A stretch of DNA of 64,000 nt, taken from assembly GCF_001894945.1 (NCBI RefSeq), contig NZ_BCXE01000006.1, positions 1-64,000 of the forward strand. The letters are read 5' to 3'. The notes below the pieces were generated by a model, which ran no database searches, was not told the DNA's origin, and saw only the letters and a program-made list of their open reading frames with translations. This stretch comes from Rhodococcus ruber NBRC 15591 (GTDB taxonomy: Bacteria; Actinomycetota; Actinomycetes; Mycobacteriales; Mycobacteriaceae). The translations under genes and the position numbers were made by a program. This document shows positions 24,428 to 32,929 of the stretch, piece by piece. Position 1 is the stretch's first letter. The number at the start of each line of letters is the position of its first letter.

Positions 24428-24467
24428 AGAATAGGCGGACCCCCGCAGCCGGCGCCTCTCGTATCCT
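24428..24467. promoter_or_regulatory. Divergent leaderless promoters
   Basis: TATTCT on the minus strand (24433-24428) is 7 nt before the HIT ATG, and TATCCT on the plus strand (24462-24467) is 6 nt before the kinase ATG. Neither gene has a Shine-Dalgarno. The two start codons are 53 nt apart. Confidence 0.5.
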
Positions 24468-24473
24468 CGTCGC

Positions 24474-25169
24474 ATGCCGTCGCCGCAGCCACCCCGGACG
24501 GGACCGCTGCGCGCGCTCGTCGCCGACCTGATCGACCGGCACCTGCGCACCGTCGCGGCGGGGGAGCGCCGCGTGGTCGGGCTCTGCGGCCCGCCCGGCG
24601 CCGGCAAGAGCACCGCCGCCGACCTGCTCGTCGACCTCCTGCGCGACGCCGGCATTGCCGCCGCCGCCGCTCCGATGGACGGCTTCCACCTGTCCAACCA
24701 CCGGCTCGACGCCCGCGGCACCCGATCCCGCAAGGGCGCGCCCGAGACGTTCGACGTCGACGGATTCGCGGCCCTGCTGCGCCGGATCCGCGACGACCGC
24801 ACGGAGACCGTGCACGCACCCGAGTACTCGCGCCGCCTCCACGAACCGATCGCCGCGTTCCACGAGATCACCCCCGAGACCCGCGTCGTCGTCACCGAGG
24901 GCAACTACCTGCTCCTCGCAGACGGCGGATGGGAACGGATCCGCCCGCTCCTCGACCTCGTCGTCTACCTCGACGCACCCGACGACGAGCTCGAGACCCG
25001 CCTGGCCCGGCGTCACCGGGCCACCGGATCGACCGTCGCCCAGGCCGCCGAGTGGGTCCGCACGGTCGACCTGCCCAACGCGTACACCGTTGCGCGGACC
25101 CGGGACCGTGCCGACCTGGTGTGGTGCCCGGTCGTGGGAACCGGAGGGGACGCCGGAGCGGCCCGGTAG
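24474..25169 (+). CDS. P-loop nucleoside/nucleotide kinase-like protein
   Basis: A 231-residue kinase of the uridine kinase/pantothenate kinase-like superfamily. Walker A is [17 protein letters not shown]; the lid and substrate region includes [27 protein letters not shown] and [10 protein letters not shown], as in the YggC/FrcK-type family thought to phosphorylate a sugar or nucleoside. The phosphate acceptor is not known. Confidence 0.82.
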   Translation: MPSPQPPRTGPLRALVADLIDRHLRTVAAGERRVVGLCGPPGAGKSTAADLLVDLLRDAGIAAAAAPMDGFHLSNHRLDARGTRSRKGAPETFDVDGFAALLRRIRDDRTETVHAPEYSRRLHEPIAAFHEITPETRVVVTEGNYLLLADGGWERIRPLLDLVVYLDAPDDELETRLARRHRATGSTVAQAAEWVRTVDLPNAYTVARTRDRADLVWCPVVGTGGDAGAAR

Positions 25170-25265
25170 CGCCGGGCGGTCCCGGTCGTCCGTCCCGGTA
25201 CCCCGTCGCCCGCGCACGGACGGTGGGGCACCGATGCGTCGGTCCGGGGCCCCGGACCGGTCCCG

Positions 25266-25271
25266 TAACCT
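25266..25271 (+). promoter_or_regulatory. -10 element of purD, leaderless arrangement
   Basis: TAACCT is followed by 7 nt and the GTG start of purD, with no Shine-Dalgarno. Confidence 0.45.
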
Positions 25272-25278
25272 GTCCTGC

Positions 25279-26535
25279 GTGCGCGTACTCGTTATCGGTT
25301 CCGGTGCCCGTGAACATGCCCTCGTCCTGGCCCTGACCCGCGATCCCGGCGTGACGGCCGTGCTGGCGGCGCCCGGCAACGCCGGCATCGGCCGGATCGC
25401 CGAGCAGCTCCCGGTCGACGCCGCGTCCGCCGAGGACGTCGTCGCGCTCGCGAAGGCGCAGAATGTCGACCTCGTGGTGATCGGCCCGGAAGTGCCCCTG
25501 GTCCTCGGCGTCGCCGACGCCGTGCGCGCCGCGGGCATCGCCTGCTTCGGTCCGTCCGCGGCGGCCGCCCGCATCGAGGGCTCGAAGGCGTTCGCCAAGG
25601 ACGTCATGAAGACCGCCGGGGTCCGCACCGCGCACAGCGAGGTCGTCGACAATCCCGCCGATCTCGACGAGAAGCTCGACCGCTTCGGCCCCACCTGGGT
25701 GGTCAAGGACGACGGGCTCGCCGCCGGCAAGGGCGTCGTCGTCACCGCCGACCGGGCCGCCGCCCGCGACCACGCCGCGGAAATCCTCGAGAACGGGCAC
25801 CCCGTGCTGCTCGAATCGTTCCTCGACGGCCCCGAGGTCTCGCTGTTCTGCCTCGTCGACGGCGAGACCGTCGTGCCGCTGCTGCCGGCGCAGGACCACA
25901 AGCGCGTCGGCGACGGCGACACCGGCCCCAACACCGGCGGCATGGGCGCCTACACGCCGCTGCCGTGGCTGCCGCAGGGCATGGTCGACACGATCGTCGC
26001 GGACGTCGTGAAGCCCGTCGCCGCCGAGATGGTCCGCCGCGGATGCGGCTTCTCGGGCCTGCTCTACGCGGGCCTGGCCATCGGCAAGGACGGTCCGGCC
26101 GTCGTCGAATTCAACTGCCGCTTCGGTGATCCCGAGACCCAGGCCGTGCTCGCCCTGCTCGAGTCGCCGCTCGGCGAGGTGCTGAACGCGGTCGCGACCG
26201 GCACCCTGGCCGAGCTGCCGCCGCTGCGCTGGCGCGACGGCGCCGCCGTCACCGTGGTGCTGGCGGCCGAGTACTACCCGGCCAGCCCCCGCACCGGCGA
26301 CGTGGTCGTCGGCGCCGACGCGGAGGGGGTGCTGCACGCGGGCACCAGGATCGCCGACGACGCGGTCGTCTCGGCCGGCGGACGCGTCCTCAGCGTCGTC
26401 GGCACGGGCGCCGATCTCACCGCCGCCCGCGACGAGGCGTACGCCACGCTCGCCGGCATCAAGCTGCCGGGTGGGCACTTCCGCAAGGACATCGGACTGG
26501 CCGCCGTCGAAGGGCGCATCACGATCCCGTCCTAG
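25279..26535 (+). CDS. purD: Phosphoribosylamine-glycine ligase (GAR synthetase)
   Basis: A 418-residue ATP-grasp enzyme making glycinamide ribonucleotide in step two of purine synthesis. It starts [16 protein letters not shown]; diagnostic segments are [45 protein letters not shown] and [11 protein letters not shown]. The length matches the family. The GTG at 25279 gives the exact family N-terminus. It lies two genes upstream of purB; the genes between are an aminotransferase and a TetR regulator, not purine genes. Confidence 0.97.
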   Translation: MRVLVIGSGAREHALVLALTRDPGVTAVLAAPGNAGIGRIAEQLPVDAASAEDVVALAKAQNVDLVVIGPEVPLVLGVADAVRAAGIACFGPSAAAARIEGSKAFAKDVMKTAGVRTAHSEVVDNPADLDEKLDRFGPTWVVKDDGLAAGKGVVVTADRAAARDHAAEILENGHPVLLESFLDGPEVSLFCLVDGETVVPLLPAQDHKRVGDGDTGPNTGGMGAYTPLPWLPQGMVDTIVADVVKPVAAEMVRRGCGFSGLLYAGLAIGKDGPAVVEFNCRFGDPETQAVLALLESPLGEVLNAVATGTLAELPPLRWRDGAAVTVVLAAEYYPASPRTGDVVVGADAEGVLHAGTRIADDAVVSAGGRVLSVVGTGADLTAARDEAYATLAGIKLPGGHFRKDIGLAAVEGRITIPS

Positions 26536-26668
26536 GGGGGACGTACCCGCGCGGTGCCCGGACACGGGCGCGCTCCGGTCGGCGCGCGGGTGTCCGTCGA
26601 GGGAGCTGACGTCGCGACGGTCCGCCGGTGCATGCCCACCGGGAAACATCCGGCCGAGCGCGAGCGGC

Positions 26669-26674
26669 TAACGT
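26669..26674 (+). promoter_or_regulatory. -10 element of the aminotransferase gene, leaderless arrangement
   Basis: TAACGT lies 7 nt before the GTG start at 26682. Confidence 0.4.
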
Positions 26675-26681
26675 CGAGGTC

Positions 26682-27860
26682 GTGCGCTTCGAATCCCGAC
26701 GATCCCGGATCCAGACCTTCCACGTCATGGACGTGTGGAAGGCGGCCACCGAGCGGCAGCGCAGCCACGGCGACGTGCTGAGCCTGGCGGCAGGTCAGCC
26801 GTCCACGCCGGCACCCGCCCCGGTGCTGCGCGCCACCCATCGTGCCCTCGACGACGAGCTGCTCGGCTACACCGAGACGTTCGGGATCCTGCCGCTGCGC
26901 GAGGCGATCGCCGGCTACCACCGCGACCGCTACAGCGTCGACGTCGGCGCCGACGACGTGGTCGTCACGACCGGATCCTCCGGGGCGTTCACCCTGCTGT
27001 TCCTGGCTGCCTTCGACGTCGGCGACACGGTCGTCGTCGCCCGGCCCGGCTACCCCGCCTACCGCAACACCCTCGCCGCCCTCGGTTGCCGGGTGGTCGA
27101 GCTGGACTGCGGGCCGCACACCCGTTACCAGCCGACCGTCGAGATGCTCGAGGCCCTCGACGGTCCGATCGCCGGACTCGTCGTCGCCAGCCCCGCCAAC
27201 CCGACCGGCACCATGATCGAGCCGGCCGAGCTGGCCGCGCTCGCCCGCTGGTGCGACGACCACGACGCGCTGCTCATCTCCGACGAGATCTACCACGGCA
27301 TCGAGTTCGGAACGCACGGTGCACCCGCCACGAGTTGCGCGTGGGAGACCTCCCGCGACGCCGTGGTGATCGGCTCCGTGTCGAAGTACTTCTCGATGAC
27401 CGGGTGGCGGCTCGGCTGGATGCTCGTACCGGAGGGACTGCGCCCGCCGTTGCAGCGCCTGGCCTCCAACATGACGGTGTGCCCGCCGGCGATCTCCCAG
27501 TACGCGGCCGTCGATGCGTTCGGCGCGGAGGCTCGGGCCGAGCTCGACGGACACGTCACGCGGTACGCGGCCAACCGCGAGCTGCTGCTCCGGGGCCTGC
27601 CGGAGCTGGGTGTCACCGAGCTCGCCCCCGCCGACGGTGCCTTCTACGTCTACGCCGACATCGACCACCTGCTCCCGGACGGCGAGAACTCCACCCGCTG
27701 GTGTGCTCGGCTGCTGCAGGAGACCGGGGTGGCGCTCGCGCCGGGCGTCGACTTCGACACCGTGCACGGCGATCGGACCGTCCGGCTGTCCTTCGCCGGG
27801 GCCACCGCGGACGTGCAGGAGGCGCTGGCACGGCTGCGCACCTGGCTACCCGGATCGTGA
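26682..27860 (+). CDS. Class I/II PLP-dependent aminotransferase
   Basis: A 392-residue fold-type I aminotransferase. Features: SLAAGQPSTPAPAPV near the start, TTGSSGAFTLLFLAAFD, VVASPANPTGTMI, LISDEIYHGIEF and the cofactor Lys in VSKYFSMTGWRLGW, with Arg in RLSFAG near the end for the substrate carboxylate. This is the aspartate/alanine aminotransferase-like subgroup common in actinobacteria; the actual amino acid is not determinable. The GTG at 26682 is chosen because VRFESRRSRIQTF fits homologues and the upstream extension is Arg/Glu-rich. Confidence 0.88.
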   Translation: MRFESRRSRIQTFHVMDVWKAATERQRSHGDVLSLAAGQPSTPAPAPVLRATHRALDDELLGYTETFGILPLREAIAGYHRDRYSVDVGADDVVVTTGSSGAFTLLFLAAFDVGDTVVVARPGYPAYRNTLAALGCRVVELDCGPHTRYQPTVEMLEALDGPIAGLVVASPANPTGTMIEPAELAALARWCDDHDALLISDEIYHGIEFGTHGAPATSCAWETSRDAVVIGSVSKYFSMTGWRLGWMLVPEGLRPPLQRLASNMTVCPPAISQYAAVDAFGAEARAELDGHVTRYAANRELLLRGLPELGVTELAPADGAFYVYADIDHLLPDGENSTRWCARLLQETGVALAPGVDFDTVHGDRTVRLSFAGATADVQEALARLRTWLPGS

Positions 27861-27935
27861 CGAAACCCGACAGATTGGTCCTACCTGCGAGTATTCGGGC
27901 CGTTTCCCTCAGGCGTGACCACGGGGACTGGCACC

Positions 27936-28562
27936 ATGACAAGGGTGTCGATCGCAGCCACCCCCAAGGGCGAACGGCGCCGCCAGGCGCTCGTCGCGGC
28001 GGCGGCCGACCTGATCCTCGAGGGCGGGATCGATGCCGTCCGGCACCGCGCCGTCGCGCACCGGGCCGGACTTCCGCTCGCCTCCACCACGTACTACTTC
28101 CATTCCCTCGACGACCTCGTCGCGAGCGCGGTCCAGCACAACGGCCGGCGTGAACTCGACGTCATGCGCTCGCGCGTGCAGTGCGTCCCCCCGAGCGACC
28201 GCGGACCCGAGTCCACCGCGGACCTGATCGTCGACCTGCTCGTCGGGCCCGGCGGGGTGGGCGAGATCGAACGCGAGCGTCTCATCGCCCGCTACGAGCG
28301 GTGCGTCGCCACCGCCCGCCACCCCGAGCTGCGCGACGTCCAGCAGGAGCTGCGCGCGCAGATCGAGCAGCTGCTCACAGACCTGCTGCAACGGTGCGGA
28401 CGGTCGGTGCACGAGCCGCAGCTGCGGCGGCTCGTCGCGGTCGTCGACGGTGCCGTGCTCGGCGCGCTCAGCGATCTCGACCCCGATCCGCGGGCCCTCG
28501 CGCGGTGCATCCTGCCCGGCGTCCTGGAGGGGGTGGCACCGCCTGCCGAACAGGAGGCGTGA
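27936..28562 (+). CDS. TetR-family transcriptional regulator
   Basis: A 208-residue regulator. The HTH domain reads ALVAAAADLILEGGIDAVRH, then VAHRAGLPLASTTYYFHSLD, characteristic of TetR proteins; the remainder is the helical ligand-binding domain. Start ATG 27936 has an ACGGGG upstream; GTG 27915 is possible. No operator or target is evident. It lies between the aminotransferase and purB, both on the same strand. Confidence 0.88.
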   Translation: MTRVSIAATPKGERRRQALVAAAADLILEGGIDAVRHRAVAHRAGLPLASTTYYFHSLDDLVASAVQHNGRRELDVMRSRVQCVPPSDRGPESTADLIVDLLVGPGGVGEIERERLIARYERCVATARHPELRDVQQELRAQIEQLLTDLLQRCGRSVHEPQLRRLVAVVDGAVLGALSDLDPDPRALARCILPGVLEGVAPPAEQEA

Positions 28563-28572
28563 CGGGGCGCCG

Positions 28573-28578
28573 TAAACT
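28573..28578 (+). promoter_or_regulatory. -10 element of purB, leaderless arrangement
   Basis: TAAACT lies 8 nt before the GTG of purB, with no Shine-Dalgarno between. Confidence 0.45.
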
Positions 28579-28586
28579 GATGTCCT

Positions 28587-30008
28587 GTGAGTCGCATCCC
28601 GAACGTCCTTGCCACCCGTTACGCCAGCCCGGACCTGACCGCGCTGTGGTCGCCGGAGCACAAGATCGTGCTCGAGCGCCAGCTGTGGCTGGCGGTTCTG
28701 CGGGCGCAGGCGGAGCTCGGGATCGACGTCCCCCGGGAGGCGCTCGCCGATTACGAGCGGGTGCTCGAGCAGGTCGACCTCGAGTCGATCGCGGCGCGGG
28801 AGCGCGTCACCCGCCACGACGTGAAGGCCCGCATCGAGGAGTTCAACGCCCTCGCCGGCCACGAACACGTGCACAAGGGCATGACCAGCCGCGACCTCAC
28901 CGAGAACGTCGAGCAGCTGCAGATCCTGCGTTCGCTCGAGCACGCCCACGCCCACGGTGTCGCGATCGCCGCGCGGCTGGCCGAGCGCGCCGCCGAGTAC
29001 TCGACGCTGGTGATGGCGGGCCGGTCGCACAACGTCGCGGCGCAGGCCACCACTCTCGGCAAGCGGTTCGCGTCCGCCGCCGACGAGTTGCTCATCGCGC
29101 TCACCCGGTTGCGCGAGCTGATCGCCCGGTATCCGCTGCGCGGCATCAAGGGACCCATGGGCACCGCGCAGGACATGCTCGACCTGCTCGGCGGTGACGC
29201 CGACAAGCTCGCGCGTCTCGAGGCGAAGGTCGCCGAGCACCTCGGCTTCGCGAACGTGCTCACCAGCGTCGGCCAGGTCTATCCGCGCTCCCTGGACCAC
29301 GACGTGCTCTCCGCGCTCGTGCAGGTCGCGGCCGGGCCGTCGTCGTTCGCGCACACCATCCGCCTGATGGCCGGGCACGAGCTCGTCACCGAGGGCTTCC
29401 AGCCGGGCCAGGTCGGCTCGTCCGCGATGCCGCACAAGATGAACACCCGTTCCTGCGAGCGGGTCAACGGCCTGCAGGTGGTGCTGCGCGGGTACGCGTC
29501 GATGGCCGCCGAGCTCGCCGGCGCGCAGTGGAACGAGGGCGACGTGTTCTGCTCGGTCGTGCGGCGCGTCGCACTGCCCGACGCGTTCTTCGCCCTCGAC
29601 GGACTGATGGAGACCTTCCTGACCGTCCTCGCCGAGTTCGGTGCCTACCCGGCGGTGATCGAGAAGGAACTCAACCGCTACCTGCCGTTCCTGGCGACCA
29701 CGAAGGTGCTCATGGCGGCGGTGCGCGCGGGCGTCGGCCGCGAGACGGCGCACGAGGTCATCAAGGAGCATGCGGTCGCCGTGGCACTGGCGATGCGTGA
29801 GCAGGGCCGCGAGCCGGACCTGCTGGACCGGCTGGCCGCCGACGAGCGGCTGCCACTGGATCGAGCGGCCCTCGACGCCGCGCTGGCCGACCGGTCGGCG
29901 TTCGTCGGTGCCGCACAGGCGCAGGTCGCCACCGTTGTCGCGGCGGTGCAGGACCTCGTCGAGCAGTACCCGGACGCCGCGAAGTACACGCCGGCGCCGA
30001 TCCTGTAG
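28587..30008 (+). CDS. purB: Adenylosuccinate lyase
   Basis: A 473-residue fumarase/aspartase-superfamily lyase that releases fumarate from SAICAR and adenylosuccinate in purine synthesis. Signature motifs: RHDVKARIEEFN, HKGMTSRDLTENVEQLQI, MAGRSHNVAAQATTLGKRF with the catalytic His, and the flexible loop GSSAMPHKMNTRSCER. The length fits. The GTG start gives SRIPNVLATRYASPDL as in relatives. Confidence 0.96.
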   Translation: MSRIPNVLATRYASPDLTALWSPEHKIVLERQLWLAVLRAQAELGIDVPREALADYERVLEQVDLESIAARERVTRHDVKARIEEFNALAGHEHVHKGMTSRDLTENVEQLQILRSLEHAHAHGVAIAARLAERAAEYSTLVMAGRSHNVAAQATTLGKRFASAADELLIALTRLRELIARYPLRGIKGPMGTAQDMLDLLGGDADKLARLEAKVAEHLGFANVLTSVGQVYPRSLDHDVLSALVQVAAGPSSFAHTIRLMAGHELVTEGFQPGQVGSSAMPHKMNTRSCERVNGLQVVLRGYASMAAELAGAQWNEGDVFCSVVRRVALPDAFFALDGLMETFLTVLAEFGAYPAVIEKELNRYLPFLATTKVLMAAVRAGVGRETAHEVIKEHAVAVALAMREQGREPDLLDRLAADERLPLDRAALDAALADRSAFVGAAQAQVATVVAAVQDLVEQYPDAAKYTPAPIL

Positions 30009-30075
30009 GGATCGTCCGGGACAAGGCTGCCGGGGGGAGTTGTCAGATGGGGGTAGCCGAAATGCAGGGGAGAAG

Positions 30076-30699
30076 ATGTTGGCCGGGAAGCCGGGTAATG
30101 CCGTACGGATCCGGGATGCGGTGCGGACGCGAGCCGCGCTGCTCGACGCCGCGACGGAGGTGTTTCTCCGCGACGGGTACGCCGCGGCGGCGACCGAGGA
30201 GATCGTCGCCGTCGCGGGCGTGACCCGCGGGGCGCTCTACCATCACTTCGCGAACAAGCGGGATCTGTTCCGCGGGGTCGTGGAGCGGATGCAGGTGGAG
30301 ACCGAGGAGACGCTCGCGGCGATCGAGGGCAGCGATCCGTGGGAATCGTTCACCGCCGCGGTGCTCGCCTCGCTCGATGTCGTGTACGACCCGGCGATCC
30401 GGCGTCTGCTGCTCATCGAGGCCCCCGCGGTGCTGGGCTGGGCGGAGGTCCGGGAGGGGCACCGCAAGAACACCATCATGATCACCGAGCGCGCGCTGCG
30501 GGCCATCGCGCGGCGCAGCGGCGAACCGGCACCGCAGTCGTCGGCGCTGGCGCACATGATCGTCGCGGCCGTCGAGGAGGCCATGCTCTACCTCGCCCAC
30601 AGCGACGACCCCATCCGCGAACGGCCGGAGGTGCAGGCGCAGCTGCTGCAGCTCCTCGAAGGCGTCCGGCGGCCGGCACCCGTTCAGGAGAGTGCGTGA
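30076..30699 (+). CDS. TetR-family transcriptional regulator
   Basis: A 207-residue regulator with HTH LLDAATEVFLRDGYAAAATE, IVAVAGVTRGALYHHFANK and the start of helix four DLFRGVV; the C-terminal part is helical (AcrR-like subgroup). ATG 30076 has GGGGAGA just upstream. Its stop overlaps the GTG of the HIT gene, so the two are coupled and the regulator may control the HIT gene or itself. Confidence 0.9.
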   Translation: MLAGKPGNAVRIRDAVRTRAALLDAATEVFLRDGYAAAATEEIVAVAGVTRGALYHHFANKRDLFRGVVERMQVETEETLAAIEGSDPWESFTAAVLASLDVVYDPAIRRLLLIEAPAVLGWAEVREGHRKNTIMITERALRAIARRSGEPAPQSSALAHMIVAAVEEAMLYLAHSDDPIRERPEVQAQLLQLLEGVRRPAPVQESA

Positions 30700-31133
30700 G
30701 CGACTGCGTGTTCTGCGCGATCGTCGCCGGCGCCGCGCCGGCGAGCATCGTGTTGGACGAGCCGGATGTGCTGGCGTTCATGGACATTCGTCCGTTCACA
30801 CCCGGGCACCTGCTGGTGATCCCCAAGCGCCACGCATCCGGCCTCGCGCACCTCGCCCCACAGGACGGCGCGCGGGTGTTCGACGCGGGCCGGCGCATCG
30901 CGACCGCGCTGCGCGCGAGTTCGCTTCCCATCGAGGGGGTCAACCTCTTCCTGGCCGACGGCGCCGCCGCCGGCCAGGAAGTGTTCCACGTGCACCTGCA
31001 CGTCGTTCCGCGCCGTCGCGGCGACGGTTTCGGACTGCGGGCCGTGCCGCGCACCCCGAACCGCGCCGTGCTCGACGGCACCGCCGAGACCGTGCGGGCA
31101 GCGCTGGCCGACGCCGGGGGCAGCCCCGGCTGA
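30696..31133 (+). CDS. HIT-family hydrolase
   Basis: A 145-residue histidine-triad protein, typical of the Hint/FHIT-like proteins of actinobacteria: CVFCAIVAGAAPASIV, FMDIRPFTPGHLLVIPKRH and triad HVHLHVVPR. The CxxC pair near the N-terminus may bind zinc. The GTG start overlaps the TetR stop (GTGA). The second HIT protein in the window (23995-24420) is only distantly alike. Confidence 0.9.
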   Translation: MSDCVFCAIVAGAAPASIVLDEPDVLAFMDIRPFTPGHLLVIPKRHASGLAHLAPQDGARVFDAGRRIATALRASSLPIEGVNLFLADGAAAGQEVFHVHLHVVPRRRGDGFGLRAVPRTPNRAVLDGTAETVRAALADAGGSPG

Positions 31134-31150
31134 GACCGAGTCGTCCGGGC

Positions 31151-31354
31151 TCAGCCGGCCAGGTCGTCCGGACCCACTTCGTCGTCGCGCCACGCCGACG
31201 CGCTGACGCCCTGGCTCGACCGCAGCCACCGGATGCCGGCGGCCAGGGCCAGGACGAGCGAGCCGACGAGGAGGACTGCGCGGCCGGACGAACGCCCGCG
31301 CAGCAGGATGGCCGGAGAAGGTGAGGAATCGGGCACCGCACCATCCTGCCTCAT
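31151..31354 (-). CDS. Small single-pass membrane protein
   Basis: A 67-residue protein with one hydrophobic helix (SGRAVLLVGSLVLALAAGIRW) and an acidic C-terminus (WRDDEVGPDDLAG). Start ATG 31354 has no clear ribosome-binding site; a GTG a few codons later is possible. It is convergent with the HIT gene. No family is recognised; the evidence is the helix and the frame's codon bias. Confidence 0.5.
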   Translation of the reverse strand: MRQDGAVPDSSPSPAILLRGRSSGRAVLLVGSLVLALAAGIRWLRSSQGVSASAWRDDEVGPDDLAG

Positions 31355-31660
31355 CTCGGATGCGACGGACCGGTGCCCGCCGCGGGCCGCGACTGTATTG
31401 CCCGCATCTCCCGGGTGCGGGAGACTGTCCGGGGGCGATGGCCCGGCGAGTCGCAGGCGTCCGAGGAGGCGGTCGTGCAGTTCGGATCGTGGCGGTCGAC
31501 GAGCCGGACGACATGAACGTCGTCGTCGGACAGGTTCGTCGCGACCGTCGGGGATCTGCACGAAGCGCTCGTCGGACTGCCGCGCCCGATCGGCTACCCG
31601 CGCGGCCCTGTGCCGCATCGCCGGTACCGCGTGTGCCGCACCACGCGAGAGGAGACGACC
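31355..31660. other. Intergenic region, no gene seen
   Basis: Between the small membrane protein and the serine hydrolase, the open frames have atypical composition and no homology-like motifs. The region probably holds the promoter of the hydrolase; no clear -10/-35 or repeat could be fixed. Confidence 0.5.
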
Positions 31661-32860
31661 GTGTCCGCTCGAATATCCCGGCACCCGGGGATCCACGGAT
31701 ACGCGCGCGACGACTTCGCGGCCGTGCGGCAGGCGTTCGCCGAGAACTTCTCCCACCGTAGGGAGTTGGGTGCCGCATGCTGCGTCTACTACCGCGGGGA
31801 GAAGGTGGTCGATCTGTGGGGCGGGGTACGGGACAAGACGACCGGCGCGCCGTGGGAACGGGACACCATGACGCTGGTGTTCTCCGCCACGAAGGGGATG
31901 ACCGCCGTGACCGTCGCGCTGGCCCATTCCCGCGGCTGGCTCGATTTCGACGAGCGGGTCTGCACCTACTGGCCCGAGTTCGCGCAGAACGGCAAGGAAC
32001 GGATCACCGTCCGCCAACTGCTGGCCCACCAGGCCGGGCTGTTCGGCTTCGACGAGCCGGTGGATGCCGGGGTCATCGCCGACCCGGACCGGCTGGCCGC
32101 GATCATGGCCCGCCAGAGACCGGAGTGGGCGCCGGGGGAGCGCCAAGCCTACCACGCGATCAGCCTCGGCTTCTATCAGGGTGAACTCGTTCGCCGGGTC
32201 GACCCGCAGCACCGCACGCTCGGGCAGGTCTTCCAGGACGAGATCGCGACCCCGCTGGGGCTGGAGTTCTACATCCGCCTCCCGGCCTCCGTTCCCGACG
32301 CCCGACTTGCCCCGCTGGTGATGCGGAACCCCCTCCTGAATCTCGCCGAGCTGTCGCCGCGGCTGTTTCCGGCGTTCCTGAACAAGCGGTCGGTGTTCTA
32401 CCGCTCGCTGGTCGCCAACCCGGGAACGCTCGTGGCACTGGACCCGGACACGATCTACGCGCGCGATCTGGAGGCGCCGTCCGGCGGAGGCGTGGGCACG
32501 GCACGCGCCCTGGCGCACGCCTACGGTGTCCTGGCCACCGGCGGTGCGGAACTCGGCATGCGCCCGGAAACGCTGCACGAACTGACGGCCCCGCCGGTGC
32601 CGCCCCGGGACGGTTTCCACGACGCGTGCATGCTCGGGGACATCCGGTTCGACCTCGGTTTCATGCGCCCGAGTCCCGACTGGTCTTTCGGCGGCCCCCG
32701 GTCGTTCGGCGCGCCCGGTGCCGGCGGTTCCTTCGGCTACGCCGATCCGGATGCCGGGATCGGCTACGGCTACGTCTGCAACCGCATGGGCAAGTCTCGG
32801 AACGATCCGCGCGACGTCGCCTTACGTGCCGCGATGACCGGCGCCGTCACGTCGGCCTGA
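31661..32860 (+). CDS. Serine hydrolase, beta-lactamase class C/EstB family
   Basis: A 399-residue hydrolase of the penicillin-binding-protein fold. The SxxK motif is in VFSATKGMTAVT, followed by TVRQLLAHQAGLFG and the Tyr motif region RQAYHAISLGFYQGELVRR. Such proteins are usually esterases or D-peptidases rather than beta-lactamases. There is no signal peptide, so it is cytosolic. The GTG at 31661 is chosen for the GAGAGGAG upstream and the usual SARISRHPGIHGY beginning. Confidence 0.88.
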   Translation: MSARISRHPGIHGYARDDFAAVRQAFAENFSHRRELGAACCVYYRGEKVVDLWGGVRDKTTGAPWERDTMTLVFSATKGMTAVTVALAHSRGWLDFDERVCTYWPEFAQNGKERITVRQLLAHQAGLFGFDEPVDAGVIADPDRLAAIMARQRPEWAPGERQAYHAISLGFYQGELVRRVDPQHRTLGQVFQDEIATPLGLEFYIRLPASVPDARLAPLVMRNPLLNLAELSPRLFPAFLNKRSVFYRSLVANPGTLVALDPDTIYARDLEAPSGGGVGTARALAHAYGVLATGGAELGMRPETLHELTAPPVPPRDGFHDACMLGDIRFDLGFMRPSPDWSFGGPRSFGAPGAGGSFGYADPDAGIGYGYVCNRMGKSRNDPRDVALRAAMTGAVTSA

Positions 32861-32905
32861 TCCGGGGCGGTCGCCTACCGGGCGCCGGGCGCATCAACCG
32901 AAAGA

Positions 32906-32921
32906 CCCCTCCAGAGAGGGG
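32906..32921 (-). terminator. Terminator after the MFS gene
   Basis: On the minus strand a CCCCTC/GAGGGG stem with loop TCTG is followed by TCTTT, 9 nt past the transporter's stop. A second role for the converging hydrolase gene is possible. Confidence 0.5.
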
Positions 32922-32929
32922 GTTCGGAG

